The position numbers were made by a program, and so were the translations under genes. Below are positions 54,949 to 64,000 of a DNA stretch of 64,000 bases, in pieces. Positions within the stretch are counted from its first letter, which is position 1. Every line of letters starts with the position of its first letter. This DNA comes from DASQDN01 sp963833675. Lineage in GTDB: Bacteria; Acidobacteriota; Terriglobia; Bryobacterales; Bryobacteraceae. The stretch spans positions 1 through 64,000 of the forward strand of contig CAWHYW010000035.1 of the NCBI GenBank assembly GCA_963833675.1, written 5' to 3'. The notes beneath the pieces are model-generated. The model searched no databases. It saw only the letters and a list, made by a program, of their open reading frames with translations, and was not told the origin of the DNA.

Positions 54949-57010
54949 TTATTTTAGCAACTCGGCCAAGCCAGCCGGATCGGTAGTCGGCATCTGACAC
55001 GCGAAATTTTCGCAAACATAAGCCGCGGGCGAGCCGTTCACCGGAGGCATATTCTGTGAAGCCGGCACATCGCCGGAACGCAGCAATGTATGAAACGGTA
55101 GAAACTTCGTCCGCAGAGCGTCAATCAATCCAGAAACATCCTCCCCGGCAAATACGATCTGTTGGGGCGGTATTTCGTATCGCATTAGCCCGATCAGCAT
55201 CTGGGGCATCGCAGTCGGGCTGTCGCTCAGTTTGGAAGAGAACGCGCTAAGGGCATTTTGCGCACATTTGCGAAATACCTCGTCGCCTAAACTGTATGAG
55301 AGACGTAAAAGATTAAGAATCGCGATCGAGTTTCCGGAAGGCTCAGCCCCATCGTAGTCCTCCTTAATGCGCATCACAAGACTCGTATCCCCTTCGGCTG
55401 TACTGTAGAAAGCGCCGGCCTGTTTGTCTTCAAATAGCTCGCGCATCTTTACCGTAAGTTCGTTGGCGACGTTGAGGTATTTCACATCGAATGATGCCTC
55501 GTACAAGTCGAGCAACCCCTGCGCCAAGAATGCATAATCGTCCAGGAATCCTGGAATCGCGGACTCCCCCTGGCGCCAGCGCCGATGGAGAGTTGCGTCT
55601 TTGTACATGTCGCTCAAGATAAAGTCGGCGGAACGCTTCGCTGCATCCAGATATCTTTGTTCCCTTAAAATGAAGCCGCCTTTTGCGAATGCCGATATCA
55701 TCAGGCCGTTCCAGGCCGCGAGGACCTTATCGTCCAGGTGCGGCCGGACACGAGTGGCCGAGCGTCGATCCAGCAGCTTGCGAACGGCTTCTTTCAAGCC
55801 GACTCCGAACCCTTTCCTCGTCGACATCGAAGTGCTGCGCAGCCTCCCCGACGGAATGTCGTTGATAGAGGATGTTCTTACCTGTGAACTCGCCATGTGG
55901 ATCCTCCAAAACATTGCCGTTGCGTTCTACTCCGAAGACATAAGAAACCCAATCCGCTTCGGGCCTTCCCACGACTTGGTCAATCTCATCCTGGGTCCAA
56001 ATGTAAAATGCGCCTTCGCCCTTTTCCTTCGGGTTCGCCGGATCGATAACGCTGTCGGCATCCTCGGCAGAATAGAAGCCCCCGCTTGGATCAGTCAGAT
56101 CTCTCAGGACGTATTCGAAGATGCCGCGCGCGACCTGGGCGAGCGACTCGTCACCAGAAATCTGATAGCCCTCGAGATAAGACACCGCGAGTTGCGCCTG
56201 ATCATACAGCATCTTTTCGAAGTGAGGCACAAACCATTTGGCATCCACCGAGTAGCGGTGAAATCCTCCGCCTAACTGATCGTGCATGCCACCTTTCGCC
56301 ATCTCGCGCAGCGTATGCAAAACCATATCGGCGGCCTCATCGGTTTTTGCGTGCCGAGAGTAACGAAACAGAAAGTTGTATGCGACACCACGGGGGAATT
56401 TCGGCGCGCCTCCAAAGCCGCCGTAGCGTGAATCGAAAGATCGTCTGAATTGCATGTATCCGGACTGGAGAGCGGCGGTATCGGGCCGGTAGGCGACCCC
56501 GGGCGCCAGATGCTTCTCGAGTTCCTCGACGATTTCGTTACCCGATCGAACAATCTGTAAGCGATCCCTCTGCCATGCCTGCGCAAGTTGTTCGAGCACA
56601 CTGACAAATCCGGGACGTCCCCATCGACTGTCAGGGGGGAAGTAGGTGCCCCCGTAGAAAGGTTTCAGATCCGGCGTAAGCCAAACTGACATCGGCCATC
56701 CACCGCCTCCGGTGGTCGCCTGCACAAACGTCATGTAAATGCGATCCACGTCGGGGCGCTCCTCGCGATCTACTTTGATGGACACGAAATAACGGTTTAA
56801 AACATCCGCGACCGCGTCGTTCTCAAAGGACTCACGCTCCATAACGTGACACCAGTGACAAGTTGAATATCCAATCGAGAGGAAGATCGGCTTATCTTCG
56901 GCCCGTGCTTTCTCGAAGGCCTCCGGTCCCCATGCAAACCAATCCACAGGGTTGTGCGCGTGTTGTAACAGATACGGGCTTTTTTCATTCGCGAGCTGGT
57001 TAGTATGCAT
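54949..57010 (-). CDS. DUF255 / SSP411-like thioredoxin-domain protein (YyaL type), one frameshift
   Basis: About 686 residues in two frames. N-terminus MHTNQLANEKSPYLLQHAHN, PVDWFAWGPEAFEKARAEDK, then the thioredoxin-like active site YSTCHWCHVMERESF, DREERPDVDRIYMTFVQATT and GGGGWPMSVWLTPDLKPFYG, all hallmarks of the spermatogenesis-associated protein 20/YyaL family. A shift near 55810 joins the (alpha/alpha)6-barrel C-terminal half: RVRPHLDDKVLAAWNGLMIS, FLDDYAFLAQGLLDLYEAS, and VCENFACQMPTTDPAGL. The family role is not firmly known. Gene precedes tpx. Confidence 0.92.
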
Positions 57011-57094
57011 GGTCAACTACATTTTAGGCGCTAACCCATCATTGACTCAGTTGCGAATACATGTAAATATCCGATCCAGGCGGGAGGTTCACAC

Positions 57095-60000
57095 ATGTGC
57101 AAGCGCTGGCATGCCGTGGTCGCTGTTCTTCTATCTTTCTGCTATTCCAGCAGAGCCGATGTAACAGGATCAATTCTCGGCACGGTCAGAGATACCACGG
57201 ATGCAGTCGTTCCCAAGGCTGTCGTGGTGATAACAAATATCGAAACAAATCTATCCAAGCAGGCGGTCGCAGACGAATCGGGTCAATTCCGTTTTCTGGC
57301 TTTGCCGGTCGGCAAATATCGTTTGACGGCATCCGCGCCCGGGTTCCAGCAGTTTGTGACGACAGGCATTGAGTTGAACGTAAACGATCAGTATCGTGTT
57401 GACGTAAAACTGCAGATCGGTAATGTTCAACAGGAAGTCGAGGTAGAGGCAAACGCAGTTCGAGTAGAGACGGACACTTCGCAACTAGGTGACGTTATCG
57501 AAACGAAGAAGATCCTGGCTCTTCCGTTGAATGGGCGCAGCTACGTAGATCTTCTCGGGTTACAGGCGGGTGTCGCTCCGGCAACTTCGGAATCTATTCA
57601 GCAGGATCGTCCGGTGTCGGGAGGATTGTCGGCCGGAAATGTATCGGTTAACGGACAACGGGAAACAGCGAATGCCTTTCTGGTAAACGGCGGCGACGTG
57701 AGTGAAGGCCGTAATCTCGGAACGGCGATTATCCCGAATCTGGATTCCATCTCCGAGTTTCGGCTCATCACCAATACCTTCGATGCCGAGTATGGCCGAT
57801 TCAGTGGCAGCGTCATGAACGCGATCACCAAATCCGGCACCAATTCATTCCACGGCGCCGCTTTCGAGTTTCTGCGCAACGACAAAGTCGATGCGCGCAA
57901 CTTCTTCGACCCTACCAAGGGCACTCTTCGACGCAATCAATATGGGTATGCGGTCGGCGGTCCTGCCATAAAGAACAAACTCTTCTGGTTTACCGATTAT
58001 CAGGGGACTCGCGAAACGCGTGGCGCCGGCACTGGTCTGGTCGAGGTGCCGAGTGTGGCCCAGCGCTCTGGCGTGTTCGATCCCGAGGTCTTCGCTGATG
58101 CAGATGGGAATCCCGCGCTCGTCAAGGGCGATTACTGGGCGAGAACGTTATCGCAGCGTCTCGGATACGCCGTTCAGAACAACGAGCCGTACTCAACTCC
58201 CACCTGCGCGACTACCGCCGATGTGTTTTCCCTGGAGGCGTCATTCCAACCAGGGCCTTCGCGAAACCAGCGCAAGGCATCCTGAGCTTCATTCCAGTTC
58301 CGAATAGCGGCTCCAGTCTATATACGAACTCCTCGGAGAAGCGCAGAGTTGTCGATGACAAGATGGGCAGAGAGTGGACTTTGTCAATCAGATGACCGGC
58401 AACTGGTCGTTCTACTATCATTTTGACGATTCCACCGTTACCAATCCGCTACCCTCCGCAAGCGTTCCCGGATTTCCCAGCGTCACACCTACACGCGGCC
58501 AACAGGCATTGATGAGCAACGTGAAGACATTTGGTCCGTCCACGGTCAACGAATTTCGTCTGAGCTTCCTGCGAGTGTCCACCACGACGGATCAGCCGCA
58601 GGGTGGATTCGCCAAACTCTCCGACCTCGGATTTGTCACTGGCGCAGGATCTCTCGGAATCATTCCCTCGGGACCGGCGGGATTCCCGAAACCATACCTC
58701 ATATCGGGTTCAATAACTTCTCTATTGGTGTGCCCACGCTCACGACAACGCAGCCCAACAACACCTGGCATGTATCCGATGCGTTGTCGAAGATTTGGGG
58801 ACGCCACACCGTCAAGTTCGGAGGAGAGTTTCGTTATCACCAGATCAATGAGAGAAACGTATGCGCTCCGAACGGAAGCTTCTCGTTTGATGGAACTGAA
58901 ACCGGCAACGACATCGCCGACTTCCTGATCGGAGCGCCCGTCGATTTCAATCAATGCAGCCAGCAGTTCCTCGACTCGCGCAGCCATTACGGCGGCCTGT
59001 TTGTGCAGGATGCGTTCAAGGTGAAGCCGAACTTACTGCTGAACCTTGGACTGCGTTGGGAGGTGAGCCAACCCTGGTACGACACGCAAGGAAAGATCGA
59101 AACCATCGTGCCAGGATTGCAGTCAACGCAGTTTCCCACCGCGCCTCTCGGTTGGGTTGTGCCGGGAGATCCCGGGCATCCCCAAGACCCTGGCGCCGAC
59201 GCGCTATAACAATTTCGCCCCGCGGGTTGGCATCGCGTATTCGCCCGGATTCACCGAAGGGCCACTAGCCAAAGTTTTTGGTGGCCCGGGTAAGACCAGT
59301 ATCCGCGCCGCATTCGGTGTGTACTACACAGCAATCGAAGATCTCAATCTGTTTTACGAAGTCGGCGATGCTCCATTCGGTCTGTATTGGGTAAGCCCCG
59401 AGCCGACCATGTTCGATGAGCCTTACCGCACTCGTGCGACCGGCGCGTCGCAGGGTCAGCGTTTTCCGTTCACGTTTCCGATACCCGGAGATCCTGCCAA
59501 TAAAAACCTCGATTATTCGGTTTATCTTCCAATCTCGTACTCGCCCGGATACTCGATTCACAATCGCCTGCCTTACGCGGAGCACTACAATTTCTCGATT
59601 CAGCGAGCCTTATCGTCCTCCACAGTGCTCACACTTGCCTACGTGGGCACGCAAGGACATCGCCTCATCTCCCAATACGATGCCAATCCGGGAGATCCTG
59701 CGCTGTGTTTGAGCTTGATGGGTGCGGGTGTCGCTCCAGGAACGCCGGAGTGCGGGCCGAATGGCCAGCAGACCACTTACACGCGCCCCAACGGAAGTAT
59801 CGTTCAGGGGACGCGAGCTTACTTGGGACCTGCGTTCGGTGTTAACAATAGCTTCACTGCGAATATCGCAAACTCAAATTACAATTCGCTTCAGATTTCG
59901 GTGGAGAGGAGGGCGTCAGACATCACTTTCCTGGTCGCGTACACTTACGGGAAAGCTATCGACAATTCGTCAGGATTCGGGGAGTGGGTGAACTTCACGA

Positions 60001-60575
60001 ATTATCGGCTTAGCCGGTCGCTGTCGGCCTTCGACGTCACTCATAATCTCGTTGGTAGCTATAGTTGGGCGCTTCCGTTCGATCGTCTCTTTTCGGGTGC
60101 TCCGCGGCGGCTGACGCAAGGCTGGAATCTGATGGGAATCTCTCGATTTGCCACAGGATTCCCGGTGCTGATCCGGCAAGGTGAAGACAGGTCGCTCGTG
60201 GGCAGCAGCAATACCGACGTGCCGGACATTGTAGGTCCGGTCGTTATACAGGACCCGAGAAATGCCGGTCCCGATGGACGCGAAAATCAATACTTCTCTC
60301 CCGAGTCGTTTACTTCCGGGCCGTTGGGAAGCTTCGGTAATGCGAACCGGCGCTTCTTCCATGGTCCCGGCATCATCAACTCGGATATCGCGCTCCATAA
60401 AGTCACTCGCATCACCGAGAATACGGCCCTCGAAATCCGAGCGGAGTTTTTCAACATTTTCAACCATGCCAACTTCTTGAGTCCGAATGGGAACTTCTCC
60501 AGCAGTCGCTTCGGAACCGTAAGTAGCGCGCGCGACCCGCGGATCGGTCAACTCGGGATCAAGCTGATTTGGTAG
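57095..60575 (+). CDS. Oar-like TonB-dependent outer-membrane receptor, four frameshifts
   Basis: About 1150 residues when joined. Signal peptide (MCKRWHAVVAVLLSFCYSSR), a carboxypeptidase-regulatory-like domain (GSILGTVRDTTDAVVPKAVV, FLALPVGKYRLTASAPGFQQ), a plug domain (ILALPLNGRSYVDLLGLQAG, DAEYGRFSGSVMNAITKSGT then NSFHGAAFEFLRNDKVDARN) and a long beta barrel ending LGIKLIW. Shifts near 58225, 58365, 58700 and 59150-59200 are required; each joint restores family-like sequence (GILSFIPVPNSGSSLYTNS, DFVNQMTGNWSFYYHFDDS, NTWHVSDALSKIWGRHTVKF). Receptors of this type are among the most abundant proteins in Solibacter-like genomes and import polymers or glycans; ligand unknown. The TPR gene 10 bp downstream is probably cotranscribed. 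Confidence 0.9.
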
Positions 60576-60585
60576 CTTTAGCAGT

Positions 60586-62109
60586 GTGAGGCTGGCTGGC
60601 TTAGTCTATCTCGCATTGGCGGGCGCTCTGTGCGCCGAGACAGCCGTTTCAATCAATCAGCAGGGCATCGAACTCTACCAGCAGGGCCGGAAAGTTCTGG
60701 CGATTGAGAAGTTCCGGGAAGCGATTCGAATCGATCCGAAGCTGGTGAGTGCTCATCAGGCGCTCGGAATTGCGCTGCTCGATCAGAGGGACTTGGTAGG
60801 CGCAATTTCGGAGTTCGAAACCGTGCTAAAGCTTGCGCCGGGCCACACTGAGGCTTTGCGCGGGCTCGCACGCGCTCAGTTGCGGAATCAACAGCCACAG
60901 CAGGCAGCGGAAGTGTATAGGCGACTCGTAAGCAACCAGCCATCCGACTTCAGGGCGAGGTTTGAGTTCGGCTTGGCGTTAGCACAAACTGGAGATGTCG
61001 AAAGCGCGGCCGCTTCGTTCCGGCGAGTTATCGCCTTGAATCCCGGGTTCGCGCCCGCCCACGCGAGTTTAGGCATGCTCTTACAGCGCGAAGGCAAGCT
61101 CGATGCGGCATTGAAGGAACTCCGGTCTGCCGCAAAACTCGATCCGAACGACGCCGAGGTCGCTTATCGCCTGGGCATGGCATTCAAGGCGATGAAAGAC
61201 TATGACGCTGCAGTAGCAGCATTTCGCCGAGCCTTGGAATTGCAGCCTGATTTTGAGAGGGCACGGTATAACCTGGGCGTCACTCTGAAAGCGCAGGGCA
61301 GGGCGGAGGAAGCGCGCAACGAACTCAAGGATATTCAGGGACTGCATGAGTTCCGTGCGCGGTTGGCCGAATCCAAGTCCATGATTATAACGGGCGCGCA
61401 AATGCTCGAGAGAGGCGACGTGGACGGAGCATTGCGACAATTCCTCAGTGCGACTGAGAAGAGTCCTTCGCTCTCGGCGGCATATTATTACGCGGGCATC
61501 GCATGGGAGCGAAAGGGAGACGTCGATAAGGCGCTCGCGGCCTTCCATCGCGCTTTGGAACTCCAGCCGGATTATGCCGAAGTTCACGTCAGCCTGGGAG
61601 TCTTACACGGAAGAAAGGGTGACCTAACTGCAGCAATCAAGGAATTCCGGCAAGCCGTTTTGACCAACCCGGATCTCGCTAGTGCGCACTATCATCTGGC
61701 GCTGGCGCTTGCCAACTCCGGAGACTTGACGGGCGCTCTGCCTGAGCTTTCGGAAGCCATTTCTCTACAGCCACGGTCTGTCGAGGCAAGAATGCTCAAA
61801 GGCGTTGTACTCACCAGGATGGAAAGGCTCGACGATGCCGTGAAGGCTTATCGCGACTTGATCGACATCGACGCCGCAAATGCCGAAGCGCACAACAATC
61901 TTGGACTCATCTACCTGGAACAGGGTAAATTGCGGGACGCATCAAATGAATTGGCGACTGCCGTTCGATGCAAGCCTGATTATGCAGCCGCCCATTACAA
62001 CTACAGCCTGGTTCTGAGGAAACGTGGGGATGGCCCCCGCGCGGACGTCGAGTTGCAAGAGGCCTATCGTTTAGCTCCTCAATTGAGAACTGCATCGGCC
62101 CCACCTTAG
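60586..62109 (+). CDS. Multi-TPR secreted protein
   Basis: 507 residues. GTG start at 60586 gives a signal peptide (MRLAGLVYLALAGALCAETA). The remainder is about 12 tetratricopeptide units, for example AIEKFREAIRIDPKLVSAHQ, AYRLGMAFKAMKDYDAAVAA, ALAAFHRALELQPDYAEVHV and AEAHNNLGLIYLEQGKLRDA. A protein-interaction scaffold, probably periplasmic, next to the TonB receptor, as often seen for receptor-linked TPR proteins in this phylum. Intact frame. Confidence 0.9.
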   Translation: MRLAGLVYLALAGALCAETAVSINQQGIELYQQGRKVLAIEKFREAIRIDPKLVSAHQALGIALLDQRDLVGAISEFETVLKLAPGHTEALRGLARAQLRNQQPQQAAEVYRRLVSNQPSDFRARFEFGLALAQTGDVESAAASFRRVIALNPGFAPAHASLGMLLQREGKLDAALKELRSAAKLDPNDAEVAYRLGMAFKAMKDYDAAVAAFRRALELQPDFERARYNLGVTLKAQGRAEEARNELKDIQGLHEFRARLAESKSMIITGAQMLERGDVDGALRQFLSATEKSPSLSAAYYYAGIAWERKGDVDKALAAFHRALELQPDYAEVHVSLGVLHGRKGDLTAAIKEFRQAVLTNPDLASAHYHLALALANSGDLTGALPELSEAISLQPRSVEARMLKGVVLTRMERLDDAVKAYRDLIDIDAANAEAHNNLGLIYLEQGKLRDASNELATAVRCKPDYAAAHYNYSLVLRKRGDGPRADVELQEAYRLAPQLRTASAPP

Positions 62110-62128
62110 CGCACGTTAACCTAAGCTC

Positions 62129-63487
62129 ATGGACGTTTCTCTCCAGGAGCCGTACCTCGAACAGCTGAAAAGCTTCCTGCGCATCCCCAGCATAAGCACA
62201 GATCCATCGCATAAAGGTGATGTCCAAAGGGCGGCTGAATTCGTCGCCGGGCAGTTGCGCGATGCCGGAATGCGCAATGTAGGCCTCATTGAGAAGCAAG
62301 GCCGGCATCCATTGGTTTACGGAGATTGGCTGGATGCGACAGGCCGGCCAACGCTCCTGCTGTACGGCCATTATGACGTCCAGCCTCCGGATCCGCTTGA
62401 CGAATGGAAATCGCCTCCATTCGAGCCGGAAGTGCGTGGCGAAAACATCTACGCCAGGGGAGCAGCCGATGACAAAGGTCTGACGCTGATCCTGATCAAA
62501 GCCGTCGAGCGCCTGATGAAGCGGGATGGCAAACTTCCCGTAAACGTGCGGTTTCTGATCGAAGGCGAAGAGGAAGTCGGCGGCGAGCATATCGAGCAAT
62601 TTGTCCAGAGTCAAGATCCGCGGCTGAAGGCGGACGCGGCCCTGATTTGCGACACGGAGATGTTTGCCCCGGAGCTTCCGACGATCTGCGTTGGACTGCG
62701 AGGAATCGTCTACGGCGAATTGTACGTGCAAGGCGCGGAGGCTGATCTTCATTCCGGGATGTATGGTGGCGCCGCGCCGAACCCGATTCAGGCGATCGCA
62801 GAGATTCTGACTGCGCTTTGAAGGACCGTGATGGCCACATCCGCATTCCCGGCTTTTACGATCGAGTGCGAGCCTCCAAGCGAAACGGAGATGGATGCGT
62901 GGCAGCGCCTCCCGTTTGATCCGGAGCAGTATCCGCGCCGCACGAAATGAAAGTTCCGGCGGTGACCGGCGAGCCGGAGGTCGCCGTCCTGGAGCGTATC
63001 TGGGCGCGGCCGACACTGGAAGTGCACGGAATCCGTGGCGGATTCACAGGAGAAGGAGCGAAGACAGTGATTCCCGCCCGAGCGGTGGCCAAGAGTCAGT
63101 ATGCGGCTGGTTCCGGACATGCAGCCGGAAGAGGCATCCCAACAATTAGGCGCAGCGATTGCGGCGGCTTGTCCGAAGGGGATGACCGCGCAGTGGAAGA
63201 CCAATCCATGCGGCTCCGCCGTCTATGACAGATCCCAACAATTTCTTTATACAAACGTGCGCGGACGCCATGACGGAGATTTTCGGCGCAAAGACGGTTT
63301 ACGTGCGATCGGGCGGATCGATTCCGATCGTTGGGCTTTTCAATGAACATCTCGGGATTCCGAGCGTTATGATGCGGTTTCGGGCTTCCGGATGACAACC
63401 TCCACGCGCCCAACGAGAAGCTGTATCTGCCAAACTTCTATCCGGGGCATTGACGCGATGATGCGCTATCTGGAGAAGCTTGCATGA
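62129..63487 (+). CDS. M20-family dipeptidase, frameshifted
   Basis: Metallopeptidase of the M20 CNDP/DapE-like group. LRIPSISTDPSHKGDVQRAA, first metal motif LLLYGHYDVQPPDPLDEW, second ligand Asp in GAADDKGLTLI, catalytic Glu pair in FLIEGEEEVGGEH, and CDTEMFAPELPTICVGLRG then LHSGMYGGAAPNPIQA (dimerisation lid). The clean frame ends at 62821; beyond it at least five shifts (about 62818, 62870, 62945, 63095, 63215, 63390) restore LKDRDGHIRIPGFYDRV, VHGIRGGFTGEGAKTVIPAR, VRSGGSIPIVGLFNEHLGIP and NFYRGIDAMMRYLEKLA-like ending at 63487. Density of shifts suggests low-quality sequence at this end of the window. Confidence 0.85.
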
Positions 63488-64000
63488 GTCGTGCAAATAT
63501 CGCATTGAGCGGGACACAATGGGCGAAATGCGCGTTCCCGCGGAAGCGCTCTACGGTCCGCAAACTCAGCGTGCGGTCGAAAACTTTCCGATCAGCGGCC
63601 TTCGTCTTCCTCGCGCATTTATTCGCGCCCTCGGCTTGATAAAAGCGTGCGCGGCAAATGTGAACTGGCCGTCCGGCGGTGGAGAAGGCCGCGCTCGAAG
63701 TCGCCGACGGCAAGTACGATACCGAGTTCGTCGTAGACGTGTTCCAAACGGGAAGCGGCACTTCGACGAACATGAACGCGAACGAAGTCATCGGGCATCT
63801 TGCCAGCGCGCATCCGAACGATCACGTCAACCAGGGGCAATCGAGCAATGACGTGATTCCCACGGCGATTGCACGTTTCCGCTGCGCAATCGGTCAAGAG
63901 ATCGCTACTCCCTGCGATGCGATCTTTGCAGGCGGCGCTCGAAAGAAAGGCCCGCGAGTTTCACGACGTAATCAAGATCGGTCGTACCCATCTGCAGGAT
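63484..64000 (+). CDS. fumC: Class II fumarate hydratase, 5' part, frameshifted, runs off right edge
   Basis: Citric-acid-cycle fumarase, start overlapping the M20 stop (ATGA at 63484). With shifts near 63500, 63670 and 63885 the sequence reads YRIERDTMGEMRVPAEALYG, PQTQRAVENFPISGLRLPRA, EKAALEVADGKYDTEFVVDV and then FQTGSGTSTNMNANEVIGHL, HPNDHVNQGQSSNDVIPTAI (substrate-binding SSND loop), and VIKIGRTHLQD at the edge. These blocks distinguish FumC from aspartase. About 170 of some 465 residues are in the window. Shifts are most likely sequence errors in an essential-pathway gene. Confidence 0.88.

Noticed and set aside
61907..63016. Minus-strand open frame of 369 codons
   Set aside because: Antisense to the TPR and M20 genes, no family pattern.
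1..64000. tRNA, rRNA, CRISPR arrays and prophage
   Set aside because: No T-loop-like sequence in a plausible cloverleaf, no regularly spaced repeats and no structural phage genes were seen by eye; a covariance-model scan would settle the RNA question.

Overview
The window looks like a chromosomal segment of an Acidobacteriota bacterium, most likely a Bryobacterales/Solibacter-like soil organism. This rests on gene content, not on a marker gene. It carries a planctomycete-type cytochrome c/DUF1592 protein, four long proteins that end in TolB/PD40 beta-propeller repeats (three with Ser/Thr kinase domains, one with a winged-helix domain), two TIGR02999-type ECF sigma factors beside kinases, an Oar-like carboxypeptidase-regulatory/TonB receptor, MacB-type permeases without ATPase, secreted M16 peptidase pairs and a DUF255 thioredoxin-like protein. 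No tRNA, rRNA or CRISPR array was seen.

Layout. 1-5.5 kb: broken DUF1592 cytochrome, AAC(6')-like acetyltransferase, DHFR/RibD-like reductase and a GH51 arabinofuranosidase. 5.8-13.5 kb: secreted zincin, winged-helix/TolB protein, small conserved protein, ICMT-like methyltransferase, an orphan copy of the GH51 3' end and an intact kinase/PD40 protein. 13.9-23 kb: zinc-ribbon SDR, remnant of a copper monooxygenase, ECF sigma/kinase pair, a complete ISNCY/IS1202-type insertion sequence with a 15-bp target duplication just upstream of the sigma gene, patatin, and a DUF4440/VOC chimera. 23-33.8 kb: scattered small enzymes, decayed secreted proteins, a second ECF sigma/kinase pair and a ruined transposase. 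34-34.8 kb: two overlapping genes, a short HU-like protein and an HU-TIR fusion, the best candidate here for an undescribed (possibly defence) system. 34.8-64 kb: a mostly housekeeping and envelope region with uvrC, M16 pair plus lipoprotein-sorting-like proteins, two MacB-like permeases, YheT-type hydrolase, GAF-ANTAR regulator, DUF1570/TPR protease, cytochrome P460, EF-hand protein, NtrC-type two-component system, RidA, Tpx, DUF255 protein, TonB receptor, TPR protein, M20 dipeptidase and the start of fumC.

Frameshifts are very unevenly spread. 42.8-55.8 kb is nearly clean, while 1-4 kb, 38.6-42.8 kb and 62.8-64 kb contain a shift every few hundred bases, even in uvrC and fumC. At least one is a one-base loss in a C run. 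Many of the breaks are therefore probably residual sequencing or assembly indels rather than biology; coordinates for those genes are given as the span of the reconstructed gene. The transposase at 32.6-33.7 kb, the beta-helix gene at 26.6-27.1 kb and the GH51 fragment are more likely true relics.
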